From contig NZ_JAPPSQ010000002.1 of NCBI RefSeq assembly GCF_026652115.1, positions 62,001 through 126,000 on the forward strand: a stretch of DNA of 64,000 nt, in the 5' to 3' direction. The DNA is from Algoriphagus sp. PAP.12. GTDB taxonomy: Bacteria; Bacteroidota; Bacteroidia; Cytophagales; Cyclobacteriaceae. A model generated the notes under the pieces. That model was not told where the DNA came from, ran no database searches, and saw only the letters and a program-made list of their open reading frames with translations. Numbering within the stretch: the stretch's first letter is position 1; each line of letters starts with the position of its first letter. The position numbers and the translations under genes are program-made. This document shows, in pieces, positions 34,237 through 41,822 of this stretch.

Positions 34237-35157
34237 TTAATAACCTTTTGAACGGTCTACGAGATTTTGCAAATCTTCGTTAGCTTTTGCACGTTTAATG
34301 TTATCCAAAACTTGAGGAACGGCAGCACTGGGGTTTGTCACACTGGCTATATGGGGCGTAAGAGTCAATTTCTCAAGATTCCAAAAGGGATGATTTTCTG
34401 GCAACGGTTCAGTCCTATAGACATCCAGTAAGGCTCCAGACAAATATCCTTTGTCAAATGCCACTGGCAAATCCTCCTCAACTAGATGTTTACCTCTTGC
34501 CACATTGATCAAATAGGTTCCTGGATTACACTTTTCAAAAAAATTCAAATTCAATATATCCTGAGTATCGGGAGTCAGCGGCATCAAACAAACAACCACA
34601 TTGACCTCTTTGAGAAACTCCTCCATTCTCGACTTTGGATAGTAAGGATATGGAAAATCAGTTTTTTCAGAAAAGCCTAAACCAACTACAGGAAAACCCA
34701 TAAAGTCTAATTTTTCCAAAACATCAAATCCTAAAGCTCCGACTCCCATCACACCTACTTTCACCTCAATTTCAGGATTACTCATATCCCAGACTTTACG
34801 GGTTTTGTCCTTTTGATATCGGGTAATCTGTCTATGGAAATTCAAAACTCCCATCACCACATAATTGGTCATGGACCATGTCAGCTTCTCATCGACTATG
34901 CGTACTATCGGAAGGTGCTCTGGAATACTAGTATCTGTTAAAATATGGTCGACACCTGCTCCCATTGAACTAACCAATTTCAAATTAGGAAACTCACTTA
35001 ATATACCTTTTGGATGTTGCCATACCACAGCAGCTTCTACATCTTCAGGTCTATCTATGTTAGGGTATACCTGAATATCAATAGTTGGGTCTTGTGAATG
35101 GATCGCATCGATCCAACTTTCTGGGTCCTTACCAGGACAAATGATCGCTAAACTCAT
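34237..35157 (-). CDS. D-2-hydroxyacid dehydrogenase, glyoxylate/hydroxypyruvate reductase A-like
   Basis: A 306-residue NAD(P)-dependent enzyme that should reduce 2-oxoacids such as glyoxylate or hydroxypyruvate. The NAD-binding fold has VGVMGVGALGFDVLEKL at about 133-149, the substrate Arg in LINVARGKHLVEEDL, the Glu in TEPLPENHPFW and the catalytic His in LTLTPHIAS. SMGAGVDHIL is characteristic of the GhrA branch. It is the first gene of a pair with the Usp gene. A plausible promoter (TTTG-N19-TAAGTTTT) is found upstream at 35172-35202. Confidence 0.87.
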   Translation of the reverse strand: MSLAIICPGKDPESWIDAIHSQDPTIDIQVYPNIDRPEDVEAAVVWQHPKGILSEFPNLKLVSSMGAGVDHILTDTSIPEHLPIVRIVDEKLTWSMTNYVVMGVLNFHRQITRYQKDKTRKVWDMSNPEIEVKVGVMGVGALGFDVLEKLDFMGFPVVGLGFSEKTDFPYPYYPKSRMEEFLKEVNVVVCLMPLTPDTQDILNLNFFEKCNPGTYLINVARGKHLVEEDLPVAFDKGYLSGALLDVYRTEPLPENHPFWNLEKLTLTPHIASVTNPSAAVPQVLDNIKRAKANEDLQNLVDRSKGY

Positions 35158-35171
35158 AGAGCAAAATTCTT

Positions 35172-35202
35172 AAAACTTAAATAGCTTTGAAAATGCCGCA
35201 AA
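35172..35202 (-). promoter_or_regulatory. Predicted promoter for the hydroxyacid dehydrogenase-usp pair
   Basis: On the minus strand TTTG is followed after 19 bases by TAAGTTTT, one base off the TAnnTTTG consensus. It ends 14 bases before the ATG at 35157. The spacing is good but the last -7 base deviates. Confidence 0.35.
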
Positions 35203-35220
35203 AAAACATTTATCCATTGA

Positions 35221-35253
35221 TCAAAAAAGAGCAGATTTTGGCTCCTTTTTTGA
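35221..35253. other. Imperfect palindrome between divergent genes
   Basis: TCAAAAAAGAGC and GCTCCTTTTTTGA flank 8 bases, forming a terminator-like hairpin in a place where neither divergent gene ends. It may be the end of a small transcript or a regulatory 5' structure. No RNA family is recognised. Confidence 0.4.
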
Positions 35254-35306
35254 AATAAAAATCACCAATTTGCTTTATATAAAACAGTTATTCAACAATA
35301 TCAAAG

Positions 35307-36155
35307 ATGAGAAAATTACTCTTAACCATCTCTCTATTAAGTATTTTATTCACTTCACATCTAGTAGCGCAACAAATTCAGATGCCTCAAGCATCACCAG
35401 CGGCTAAGATTTCCCAAAAAGTAGGGCTAACAGATGTAACTGTGGAGTACTCTCGCCCTAGTATGAAAGGACGAAAAATCTTCGGTGAACTGGTTCCTTT
35501 TGGAGCTGTATGGAGAACTGGAGCAAACTCTGCAACCATCTTAGATTTTTCAACAGATGTATCAGTAAATGGAAATCAGATCCCAAAAGGAAAGTATGCT
35601 TTGTATACTATCCCTGAGAAATCAAAATGGACAATTGTCCTTTCCAAAAACACGGACCTGTGGGGTTCAATTGGATATTCCCCTGACGAGGATATCGTAA
35701 GATTTTCAGTGGAACCAAATAAGCTGAGCAGAAAGTATGAAACTTTCGAAATCACTTTCAATAATATGACTGACAACAGTGCAGATCTTTCAATGAAATG
35801 GGAAAACACGAGAGTTGAATTCAAAATTTCTACTGAAGTAGACCCCATTGTCATGGGACAGATCAAAGAATTGGTAATTGATAAACCAACTCACGATCCA
35901 AGTCTTTTGTACGCAGCAGCAAACTATTATTACACCAATCAAAAAGACATCAATCAGGCTTATGAATGGATCTCCGAGTCTGTAGAATCGGATCCTAAGT
36001 ATTGGACTATGCATCTGAAGGCTAAAATTGAAGCGAGTTTAGGTAAAAATACCGATGCAAAAACTTCAGCTGAAGAATCTATGAAATTGGCCGAATCTGC
36101 TAACAATCCTGACTATATAAGACTGAATGAAAGATTGATTCAGTCTTTGAAATAA
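35307..36155 (+). CDS. DUF2911 domain protein, exported
   Basis: The 282-residue protein has a Sec signal (FTSHLVAQQIQ). Residues about 25-170 are a DUF2911 domain with the characteristic QKVGLTDVTVEYSRPSMKGR, FGELVPFGAVWRTGAN and NQIPKGKYALYTIP, a beta-sandwich. The C-terminal 100 residues are helical and TPR-like (LLYAAANYYYTNQKDINQAYE). Function is unknown; the family is common in Bacteroidota periplasm. It stands alone, with a palindromic repeat following at 36189. Confidence 0.85.
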   Translation: MRKLLLTISLLSILFTSHLVAQQIQMPQASPAAKISQKVGLTDVTVEYSRPSMKGRKIFGELVPFGAVWRTGANSATILDFSTDVSVNGNQIPKGKYALYTIPEKSKWTIVLSKNTDLWGSIGYSPDEDIVRFSVEPNKLSRKYETFEITFNNMTDNSADLSMKWENTRVEFKISTEVDPIVMGQIKELVIDKPTHDPSLLYAAANYYYTNQKDINQAYEWISESVESDPKYWTMHLKAKIEASLGKNTDAKTSAEESMKLAESANNPDYIRLNERLIQSLK

Positions 36156-36188
36156 GAGAGTGAGGTTAATACTTAATAATCAACAATT

Positions 36189-36250
36189 GTCACATTGAGC
36201 GGAGTCGAAATGTTTGAAAAAGCTTTTCAAAAGACTCCGTTCAGTCTGAC
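36189..36250. repeat. 62-base palindromic intergenic repeat, REP/BIME-like
   Basis: GTCACATTGAGCGGAGTC at the left pairs imperfectly (three mismatches in 18) with GACTCCGTTCAGTCTGAC at the right, and the middle contains a near-palindrome TTTGAAAAAGCTTTTCAAA, so the whole element can fold into one long hairpin. It lies between convergent genes and is followed by a T-rich stretch, so it may double as a terminator. The GAGCGGAGTCGAAATG core resembles dispersed repeats found in many Bacteroidota genomes. Confidence 0.7.
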
Positions 36251-36266
36251 TGCATTTTTCCTTTTC

Positions 36267-37967
36267 TTATTTTTTCACCAATTGAATCAGAGAAGCAAAT
36301 AGCATCACAGACAGACAACCTATCGCATTGTACCAGAGGAATCCGATCTCCCAATGGAAGCCTAATACTCCTTCTCCATTTTTAAAATGAACCAACAGAA
36401 TCAAAGCTTCCGAAAGTAGAGCTGCAATAAATACAGCTCGTCCTTTAATCCATTTCATCCAGAAACCTACTAAGAAAATCCCAAGGATTGTTCCGTAAAA
36501 CAAGGAACCCAAAAGGTTGACTGCCTGAATTAGGTTTTCAAATAAGGATGCATACAAAGCAAAAAGAATTGCCCCTCCTCCCCAAAATGCAGTAAACAAC
36601 TTAGAGGAAAGAAGATATTGCTGATCTGTCCCATTTTGATTAATGGATCTTTTGTACAAATCGATGGTGGTCGTAGATCCCAGAGAATTCAACTCTGAAG
36701 CACTGGAAGACATGGCAGCGGAAAAAATCACCGCAAACAATAATCCAATGATTCCTGTCGGAAGATTATCCATCACAAACCTCATAAATACATAATCAGT
36801 ATCCCGGGTTTCTGCTACCGGGTCATTTTTCACTATCAATGCTTTTACCTCATCTCTGATATCATTCTGCTCTGATTTCAAGGTTTGAAGCGAAGACTGA
36901 ATTTCTGATTGACCTTCTTCGTCATCTGCTTTTACTGCCTCCAGTAAATTCAAATACTCAGCTTTACTTGCCTCGAAATTCTCAGAATATCGATCTTTCA
37001 AAATAGCATAATCACCTGCAAAGGCACTATTCTCCAACTTTTCAGTCTGTACCAAATTAAAAACAACTGGTGGCTCATAGAATTGATAAAACACAAAAAC
37101 CATCACTCCTATAAACAAAATAATGAATTGCATCGGGATCTTCAGGAAGCCATTCATGATCAAACCCATCCTACTTTGAGTCAAAGTTTGACCTGATAAG
37201 TAACGTTGTACTTGACTTTGATCTGCCCCAAAATAGGAAAGAAAAAGAAAGACTGCTGCAGTGACACCTGACCAGACATTGTATCGATCTGAAGGATCAA
37301 ATTCCAAATTCACCAGATTCAATTTCTCCATTTTCCCCGCTATATGGAGAGATTCAGTAAACGAAACAGGGATCAAATTAACCACGATAATTCCGGCAAG
37401 AATCATCCCTCCCATCATCACAGCCATTTGTTGTTTCTGAGTGATAGAAACAGCTTCAGTACCTCCAGAAACGGTATACAGGATCACCACGGCTCCTATC
37501 AAGACAACCGTCCATGTTAAATTCCAACCCAATAAAGTCGATAAAATAATTGCCGGTGCATAAATGGTAATTCCTGCTCCAAGGCCTCTCTGAACGATAA
37601 AGAGCAAAGCCGCTAAAGTCCTCGTCTTTAAATCAAACCGGTTTTCCAGGTACTCATAAGCCGTATAGACTTTTAATTTATAGTATATAGGAATGAAAAA
37701 AACAGAGATAATGATCATCGCAATCGGTAATCCAAAGTAAAATTGGATGAAGCCCATTCCGCTTTCATAAGCCTGACCAGGGGTACTCAAAAAAGTGATT
37801 GCAGAAGCTTGGGTAGCCATAATTGATAAACCTATAGTCCACCAATTCATCGAGTTCTTCCCCCTTAAATAGGAATCAAGATTCTTTTTCCCGCGCGTTT
37901 TGTAAATACCGTAAGCAGCAATCAACCCAAGGGTTCCGAATAAAACAATCCAATCAATACTACTCAT
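36267..37967 (-). CDS. Sodium:solute symporter (SSS family)
   Basis: The 566-residue membrane protein has 13 or more hydrophobic helices and SSS landmarks: ATQASAITFLSTPGQAYE, the SSS signature region VLIGAVVILYTVSGGTEAVS, FLSYFGADQSQVQRYLSG and AAMSSSASELNSLGS. A hydrophilic insertion of about 85 residues (roughly 310-395) between helices is unusual. The start at 37967 (MSSIDWIVLFG) is preferred over 37988 because its ATG overlaps the TGA of the 34-residue ORF upstream in an ATGA arrangement. It should import a sugar or other organic solute with Na+. Coupling with the PIG-L deacetylase suggests an amino sugar-type substrate, an inference. Confidence 0.9.
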   Translation of the reverse strand: MSSIDWIVLFGTLGLIAAYGIYKTRGKKNLDSYLRGKNSMNWWTIGLSIMATQASAITFLSTPGQAYESGMGFIQFYFGLPIAMIIISVFFIPIYYKLKVYTAYEYLENRFDLKTRTLAALLFIVQRGLGAGITIYAPAIILSTLLGWNLTWTVVLIGAVVILYTVSGGTEAVSITQKQQMAVMMGGMILAGIIVVNLIPVSFTESLHIAGKMEKLNLVNLEFDPSDRYNVWSGVTAAVFLFLSYFGADQSQVQRYLSGQTLTQSRMGLIMNGFLKIPMQFIILFIGVMVFVFYQFYEPPVVFNLVQTEKLENSAFAGDYAILKDRYSENFEASKAEYLNLLEAVKADDEEGQSEIQSSLQTLKSEQNDIRDEVKALIVKNDPVAETRDTDYVFMRFVMDNLPTGIIGLLFAVIFSAAMSSSASELNSLGSTTTIDLYKRSINQNGTDQQYLLSSKLFTAFWGGGAILFALYASLFENLIQAVNLLGSLFYGTILGIFLVGFWMKWIKGRAVFIAALLSEALILLVHFKNGEGVLGFHWEIGFLWYNAIGCLSVMLFASLIQLVKK

Positions 37968-38068
37968 GAAAATGCGACCATTAGCCAATAAAACAATGCA
38001 ACCATTGCTACTAAACTAAGCACAAGACCTGCGTACAATTTTTTCCAATTTACTTGCTGTTCCTCCAA
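37964..38068 (-). CDS. 34-residue single-span membrane peptide with TTG start, coupled to the symporter
   Basis: A short ORF beginning with TTG at 38068, one base after the deacetylase stop, and ending in a TGA that overlaps the symporter ATG (ATGA). The product (read with Met first) is MEEQQVNWKKLYAGL followed by a hydrophobic helix LVLSLVAMVALFYWLMVAF. A charged start and a single helix resemble small accessory subunits of some SSS transporters (compare DUF4212 or DUF997), but the sequence is of neither family as far as can be seen. No ATG is available; the frame is closed upstream by TGA. GGAGG-like AGGA within its start region gives no guidance as Bacteroidota rarely use SD. Confidence 0.6.
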   Translation of the reverse strand: MEEQQVNWKKLYAGLVLSLVAMVALFYWLMVAFS

Positions 38069-38069
38069 T

Positions 38070-40532
38070 TTACTGTTCGATCAGATTGATAAATAATTTA
38101 ATGGCTCCTGGAACTCCTACCGGCAATTCTCTGAAAAATGATAGTCCAGAGTACACGTAAGTTCCTTCTCCATAGTTCGCATAGATCAAAGAACCAGTTT
38201 TTGGATCTTCTTCGGGATCATTCATGGTAAATGGTGTAGAATATTCAGGAGCTAAATTTCCAGCGAAATACAAGCCTCTTTCCTGAATCCAATCTTTAAA
38301 ATCATCCTGATTGATCGGATTAGGACCTACTAAAAGTGGATGAGTAAAATCTGCATCGATCGGAGCTGACTCTACAGAAACTCGGTCTCTCGTAATATTA
38401 AATGGATAGGGACCTAATTGGTCAACAAGCAAAGGAGCTGAGGTATTGTATTGAACAATTAAATGTCCCCCAGCTTTTACATAGCCCATCATGACTTGTT
38501 GATTATCAGAAAGTGTTTTATTGACATTATAAGCGCGTATTCCGACAATAATTGTTTTGAATTGGCTTAAATAATTCAGATTGTAATCATTTTCTCCTAT
38601 TGGTACGATTTGATATCCCAAGGCTTCCAAAACCGCAGGAACTTCATCTCCTGCACCAGGAATATATCCAATTCTATCACCTGAAACTTTCCAATCGGCC
38701 TGAATTACGCCAATATTTGCAGGTTGGAAATAAGTCAAATTAGGGATATGCTTATAGGAAATCTGATTCATTACCTGATCGAATTTCTTTCCATTAACAA
38801 CTTGATATTGAGCTGTAACAATCTTTTTCCCATCACCATTTTTCAGGAACTCAACGTGATAAACCCTCGTATTTTGTGCTGGAATATCATCTACTTCCAA
38901 AATTCGATATTGATCTTTTCCAATTCCACTAAATGACAATTCACCATCTAACATTTCACCATTAAAATGGACCGAAACAGTCACTTTAGGATCTGTCCCC
39001 CCTAGGAGGAACAACGTATTTTTAGAAACCTTCAAATCAACTTCAGGAATGATAGTAAAGGGTTGTTTCACCTCTCCATCTACTTGGTCATTGTATTTAT
39101 AAAACAGCTGAACAGGAAGTGAAAATTTCTGTCCACTAATTTGAAATTCCATTTGCCCTCCAATTTGGATATCATTAAAAGGCTTTCCTATCATTTCCTG
39201 ATCCTTGATAGGATACATCGGTCCATCTACATATTCCTTCAACCAATATGGCTGAGAATACGGCTCATTTTCAGCGATTTTTAACTGAATGGGAATAGTA
39301 ACTGGCTGATTACTTTCTACTGGTGTTTCCGTACCATATGAATGTCCCTTTACTTCAAATTTCAAATCTGAAACTTGACTATTTGATGGATTATTAAAAA
39401 CAAACCTCGTTGCTACCTCAGATCCAGGATATCCTGTTTCTTGATTCACATCGTATTCAAAATCGATTCCTAAAGCATTGATAATCAGTCTATCCAAAGC
39501 CACTTTCTTTTCTGTCACCCAAGTTTCTGAAGTATTGAGAGCGTTTAATTTCTTCTTGATCTCTAACAGATTAGCAACATTTGAAGATGGCTCTACAAAG
39601 TCAAAATTGTCTAAGGCTTTCTGGACTAATTCTTCTATTTCTTTACCGCCAGCTACTGTCTGCCATCTATCTTTCACCCCTTCGAATGGGTTTTCAATCA
39701 TTGGCTCTCCTTTGATAAATTGAATATGGTCCAAAGCTCCCCCGATTGAAGCTGTCGAACCAAATCCCTGAGACTTGTGCATAGTTCTACTGTCAGAGGC
39801 AATTTGGCTATAGGTTTCACCTAATAAGGAATTGTAGTCTCCTGTCGGAAAAGCGTAGTATTGTTTCCCCTCCTCTGGCTCAAAATCTCCTCTGAAATTA
39901 TAAGTATTCCAAAATATCCTTTTTGGGCTCCACGTCTCCACAAATTTCAATTGCTCTGGAAAAGAATTAGGATCTCCAGCTAAGGTCAAAGCCTCTTCGG
40001 CTAAAATCGCAGAAGTCGTATGATGACCATGATTTCCACCACCAGGAATCGTATTAAATCTGGTGATGATAATATCTGGTCTAAATTTGCGAATCACCCA
40101 AACCACATCGGAAAGAATCGTATTCTTATCCCAGTTTTGAAGGGTTTCTGTGGGATTTTTACTATAACCAAAATCCTTGGCTCTTGAGAAAAACTGGCGT
40201 CCTCCATCAGTTTCTCTTGCTTTCAATAGCTCTTGGGTACGGATTTGACCTAATCCAATGCCCAATTCAGGCCCAATGAGATTTTGTCCGCCATCGCCTC
40301 GAGTCAATGCCATATAAGCAACCTGAACCATTTCCTGATTGGCCAAGTAGGCAATCAATCTTGTATTTTCATCATCTGGATGAGCCGCGATATACAAGAC
40401 CCTTTTCGTCTCTTGAATTTTGAGCAATTCATGATACAGTTCTGAAGAAGGAATGGATTGAGAAAATGAACAGAAGGTGATAAAGCTTAGCAAGATGCTA
40501 AGCAAGCTGCGCGTTAGGTTTGGGTTTAGCAT
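38070..40532 (-). CDS. PIG-L family deacetylase, exported, multidomain
   Basis: The 820-residue protein has a Sec signal (FITFCSFSQS). The N-terminal 260 residues are a GlcNAc-PI/LmbE-type zinc deacetylase: VLYIAAHPDDENTRLIAYLA (Zn His/Asp/Asp), MALTRGDGGQN, and NHGHHTTSAILAEEAL as the third ligand region. Residues about 350-610 are beta-sandwich modules, and the C-terminal 200 residues contain a glutamine amidotransferase-like domain (TIIVGIRAYNVN; GYVKAGGHLIVQYN). It should remove N-acetyl groups from a glycan or amino sugar derivative in the periplasm. It heads an operon with the 34-residue peptide and the SSS symporter, a pairing often seen in Bacteroidota. Confidence 0.9.
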   Translation of the reverse strand: MLNPNLTRSLLSILLSFITFCSFSQSIPSSELYHELLKIQETKRVLYIAAHPDDENTRLIAYLANQEMVQVAYMALTRGDGGQNLIGPELGIGLGQIRTQELLKARETDGGRQFFSRAKDFGYSKNPTETLQNWDKNTILSDVVWVIRKFRPDIIITRFNTIPGGGNHGHHTTSAILAEEALTLAGDPNSFPEQLKFVETWSPKRIFWNTYNFRGDFEPEEGKQYYAFPTGDYNSLLGETYSQIASDSRTMHKSQGFGSTASIGGALDHIQFIKGEPMIENPFEGVKDRWQTVAGGKEIEELVQKALDNFDFVEPSSNVANLLEIKKKLNALNTSETWVTEKKVALDRLIINALGIDFEYDVNQETGYPGSEVATRFVFNNPSNSQVSDLKFEVKGHSYGTETPVESNQPVTIPIQLKIAENEPYSQPYWLKEYVDGPMYPIKDQEMIGKPFNDIQIGGQMEFQISGQKFSLPVQLFYKYNDQVDGEVKQPFTIIPEVDLKVSKNTLFLLGGTDPKVTVSVHFNGEMLDGELSFSGIGKDQYRILEVDDIPAQNTRVYHVEFLKNGDGKKIVTAQYQVVNGKKFDQVMNQISYKHIPNLTYFQPANIGVIQADWKVSGDRIGYIPGAGDEVPAVLEALGYQIVPIGENDYNLNYLSQFKTIIVGIRAYNVNKTLSDNQQVMMGYVKAGGHLIVQYNTSAPLLVDQLGPYPFNITRDRVSVESAPIDADFTHPLLVGPNPINQDDFKDWIQERGLYFAGNLAPEYSTPFTMNDPEEDPKTGSLIYANYGEGTYVYSGLSFFRELPVGVPGAIKLFINLIEQ

Positions 40533-40607
40533 AGTTCTTTCAAAAAACGATACAAACTACCTTTTGATTGAAAGAAAAAAAAATATTTTATGATTAAAGG
40601 GAGAAAG

Positions 40608-41744
40608 CTATGGATTTATCACACTTTTAACTTTTCCGGGAATGGTATAACCGACTGTGAATTCAAAGAAATCTGCTTTAGCTTTATGAGCTTTGATTTG
40701 GACACCTGTAAAAAGATTGTGCTTTAATCGATATCTCACTCCAATCCTTTCATAAAACCAACTTTCTTGATTTTCGCTATTGTAATGAATATATGCTCCT
40801 AACCCTATGGGCATATATAACCTTTCATTCAACTTAAACTCCCAAGAGCCAACAACTGCAGTACTTACTTGATTGGAGAAAGTTCCTTTTTGATCAGGGA
40901 ATCTACTTTGATATCCCGGTGCATAAAAGAAATCCAGCCCTAATCCCAATCGGTATTTATAGGATGCCTCCCATAGGTAATTGATTCCAAAACCTCCTCT
41001 GAAATAACTTGGGTCCCCTATTTCATAATTTTTGTGTCCAAAATAGAGGGCAATGTTCCAGAAACCTCTTTTCTCCAAAGGAGGATACACCATCTCATGA
41101 TCCTTAGGCACAAATTCATTGTTCAAGTTATACTGAAGACCAAGAGAAAGTGGAGATAAATTTATTCCCGCATTGGGTCTTTTTGCTGAGCCATTTGAAT
41201 AATGTTTTAAACCAAATGTTCCAAAAACTTTGATCCGATCTTGAATTTGAAAATTCGCTTTAAATCCAAAATGGATATAAGCATTTAGTGACGAACCAAT
41301 GTATTTATTCAATGGATTTTCCAGGGAATCATAGGGATTCAAATTAAACCCCAACCCTATTTGGCTGAAATAAGAAAAGCTTAATTTTTTTTGAAGGGAA
41401 TTTTTGGTGATTGGAAGTTCAGCAAAAGCATAAATACCTTGAGGTCTACCGATCTCAGGATAATAAGCCAACGCTGTAGAAAACCCTACCCCAAAGGTTG
41501 GGTAGCGGTATAGCTGATTATAAAAATCATCACCAACTTTTCTCCAACCCATACGGACATCTGCTCCTCTGAAAGAAACCAAATCCGCTATCTCATTTGC
41601 CCAATCTTTCCCATTACTGATCAATGGACCCGCTTCATAGGACACCTCCAGAAGCTGTTGATATTTCTTTTGAGCAAAAACTTCAACAGTACTGAAGAAA
41701 AGAATTGTAGCAAAAAGGGATTTAATAAAAATTGAATATCTCAT
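40608..41744 (-). CDS. PagL-like lipid A deacylase / acyloxyacyl hydrolase family outer membrane protein
   Basis: The 378-residue protein has a Sec signal (STVEVFAQKK) and a membrane barrel of about eight strands. The motif GLKHYSNGSAKRPNAGINL contains the HxSN of PagL-type enzymes, whose His and Ser act in ester hydrolysis. It is longer than proteobacterial PagL (about 170 residues), with an extra 150 C-terminal residues that look like further barrel strands (GLGLDFFYAPGYQSRF, YERIGVRYRLKHNLFTGVQ). It probably removes an acyl chain from lipid A. An exact -7 element precedes it at 41762. Confidence 0.75.
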   Translation of the reverse strand: MRYSIFIKSLFATILFFSTVEVFAQKKYQQLLEVSYEAGPLISNGKDWANEIADLVSFRGADVRMGWRKVGDDFYNQLYRYPTFGVGFSTALAYYPEIGRPQGIYAFAELPITKNSLQKKLSFSYFSQIGLGFNLNPYDSLENPLNKYIGSSLNAYIHFGFKANFQIQDRIKVFGTFGLKHYSNGSAKRPNAGINLSPLSLGLQYNLNNEFVPKDHEMVYPPLEKRGFWNIALYFGHKNYEIGDPSYFRGGFGINYLWEASYKYRLGLGLDFFYAPGYQSRFPDQKGTFSNQVSTAVVGSWEFKLNERLYMPIGLGAYIHYNSENQESWFYERIGVRYRLKHNLFTGVQIKAHKAKADFFEFTVGYTIPGKVKSVINP

Positions 41745-41761
41745 GGGGAAGATCTTGATAG

Positions 41762-41769
41762 CAAAGATA
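41762..41769 (-). promoter_or_regulatory. Predicted -7 element for the PagL-like gene
   Basis: The minus strand reads TATCTTTG, an exact TAnnTTTG match, ending 17 bases before the ATG at 41744. No clear -33 TTG is at the proper distance because the upstream terminator occupies that space. Confidence 0.45.
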
Positions 41770-41779
41770 TACCCTTTTC

Positions 41780-41819
41780 AAAAAAAAGAGCCGATTTCTA
41801 ATTCAAATCGGCTCTTTTT
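41780..41819 (-). terminator. Intrinsic terminator after the GapN-type gene
   Basis: A perfect 15-pair stem (AAAAAGAGCCGATTT and its complement) with a 7-base loop follows the stop codon at 41823 on the minus strand and ends in a T run. Confidence 0.9.
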
Positions 41820-41822
41820 CAC

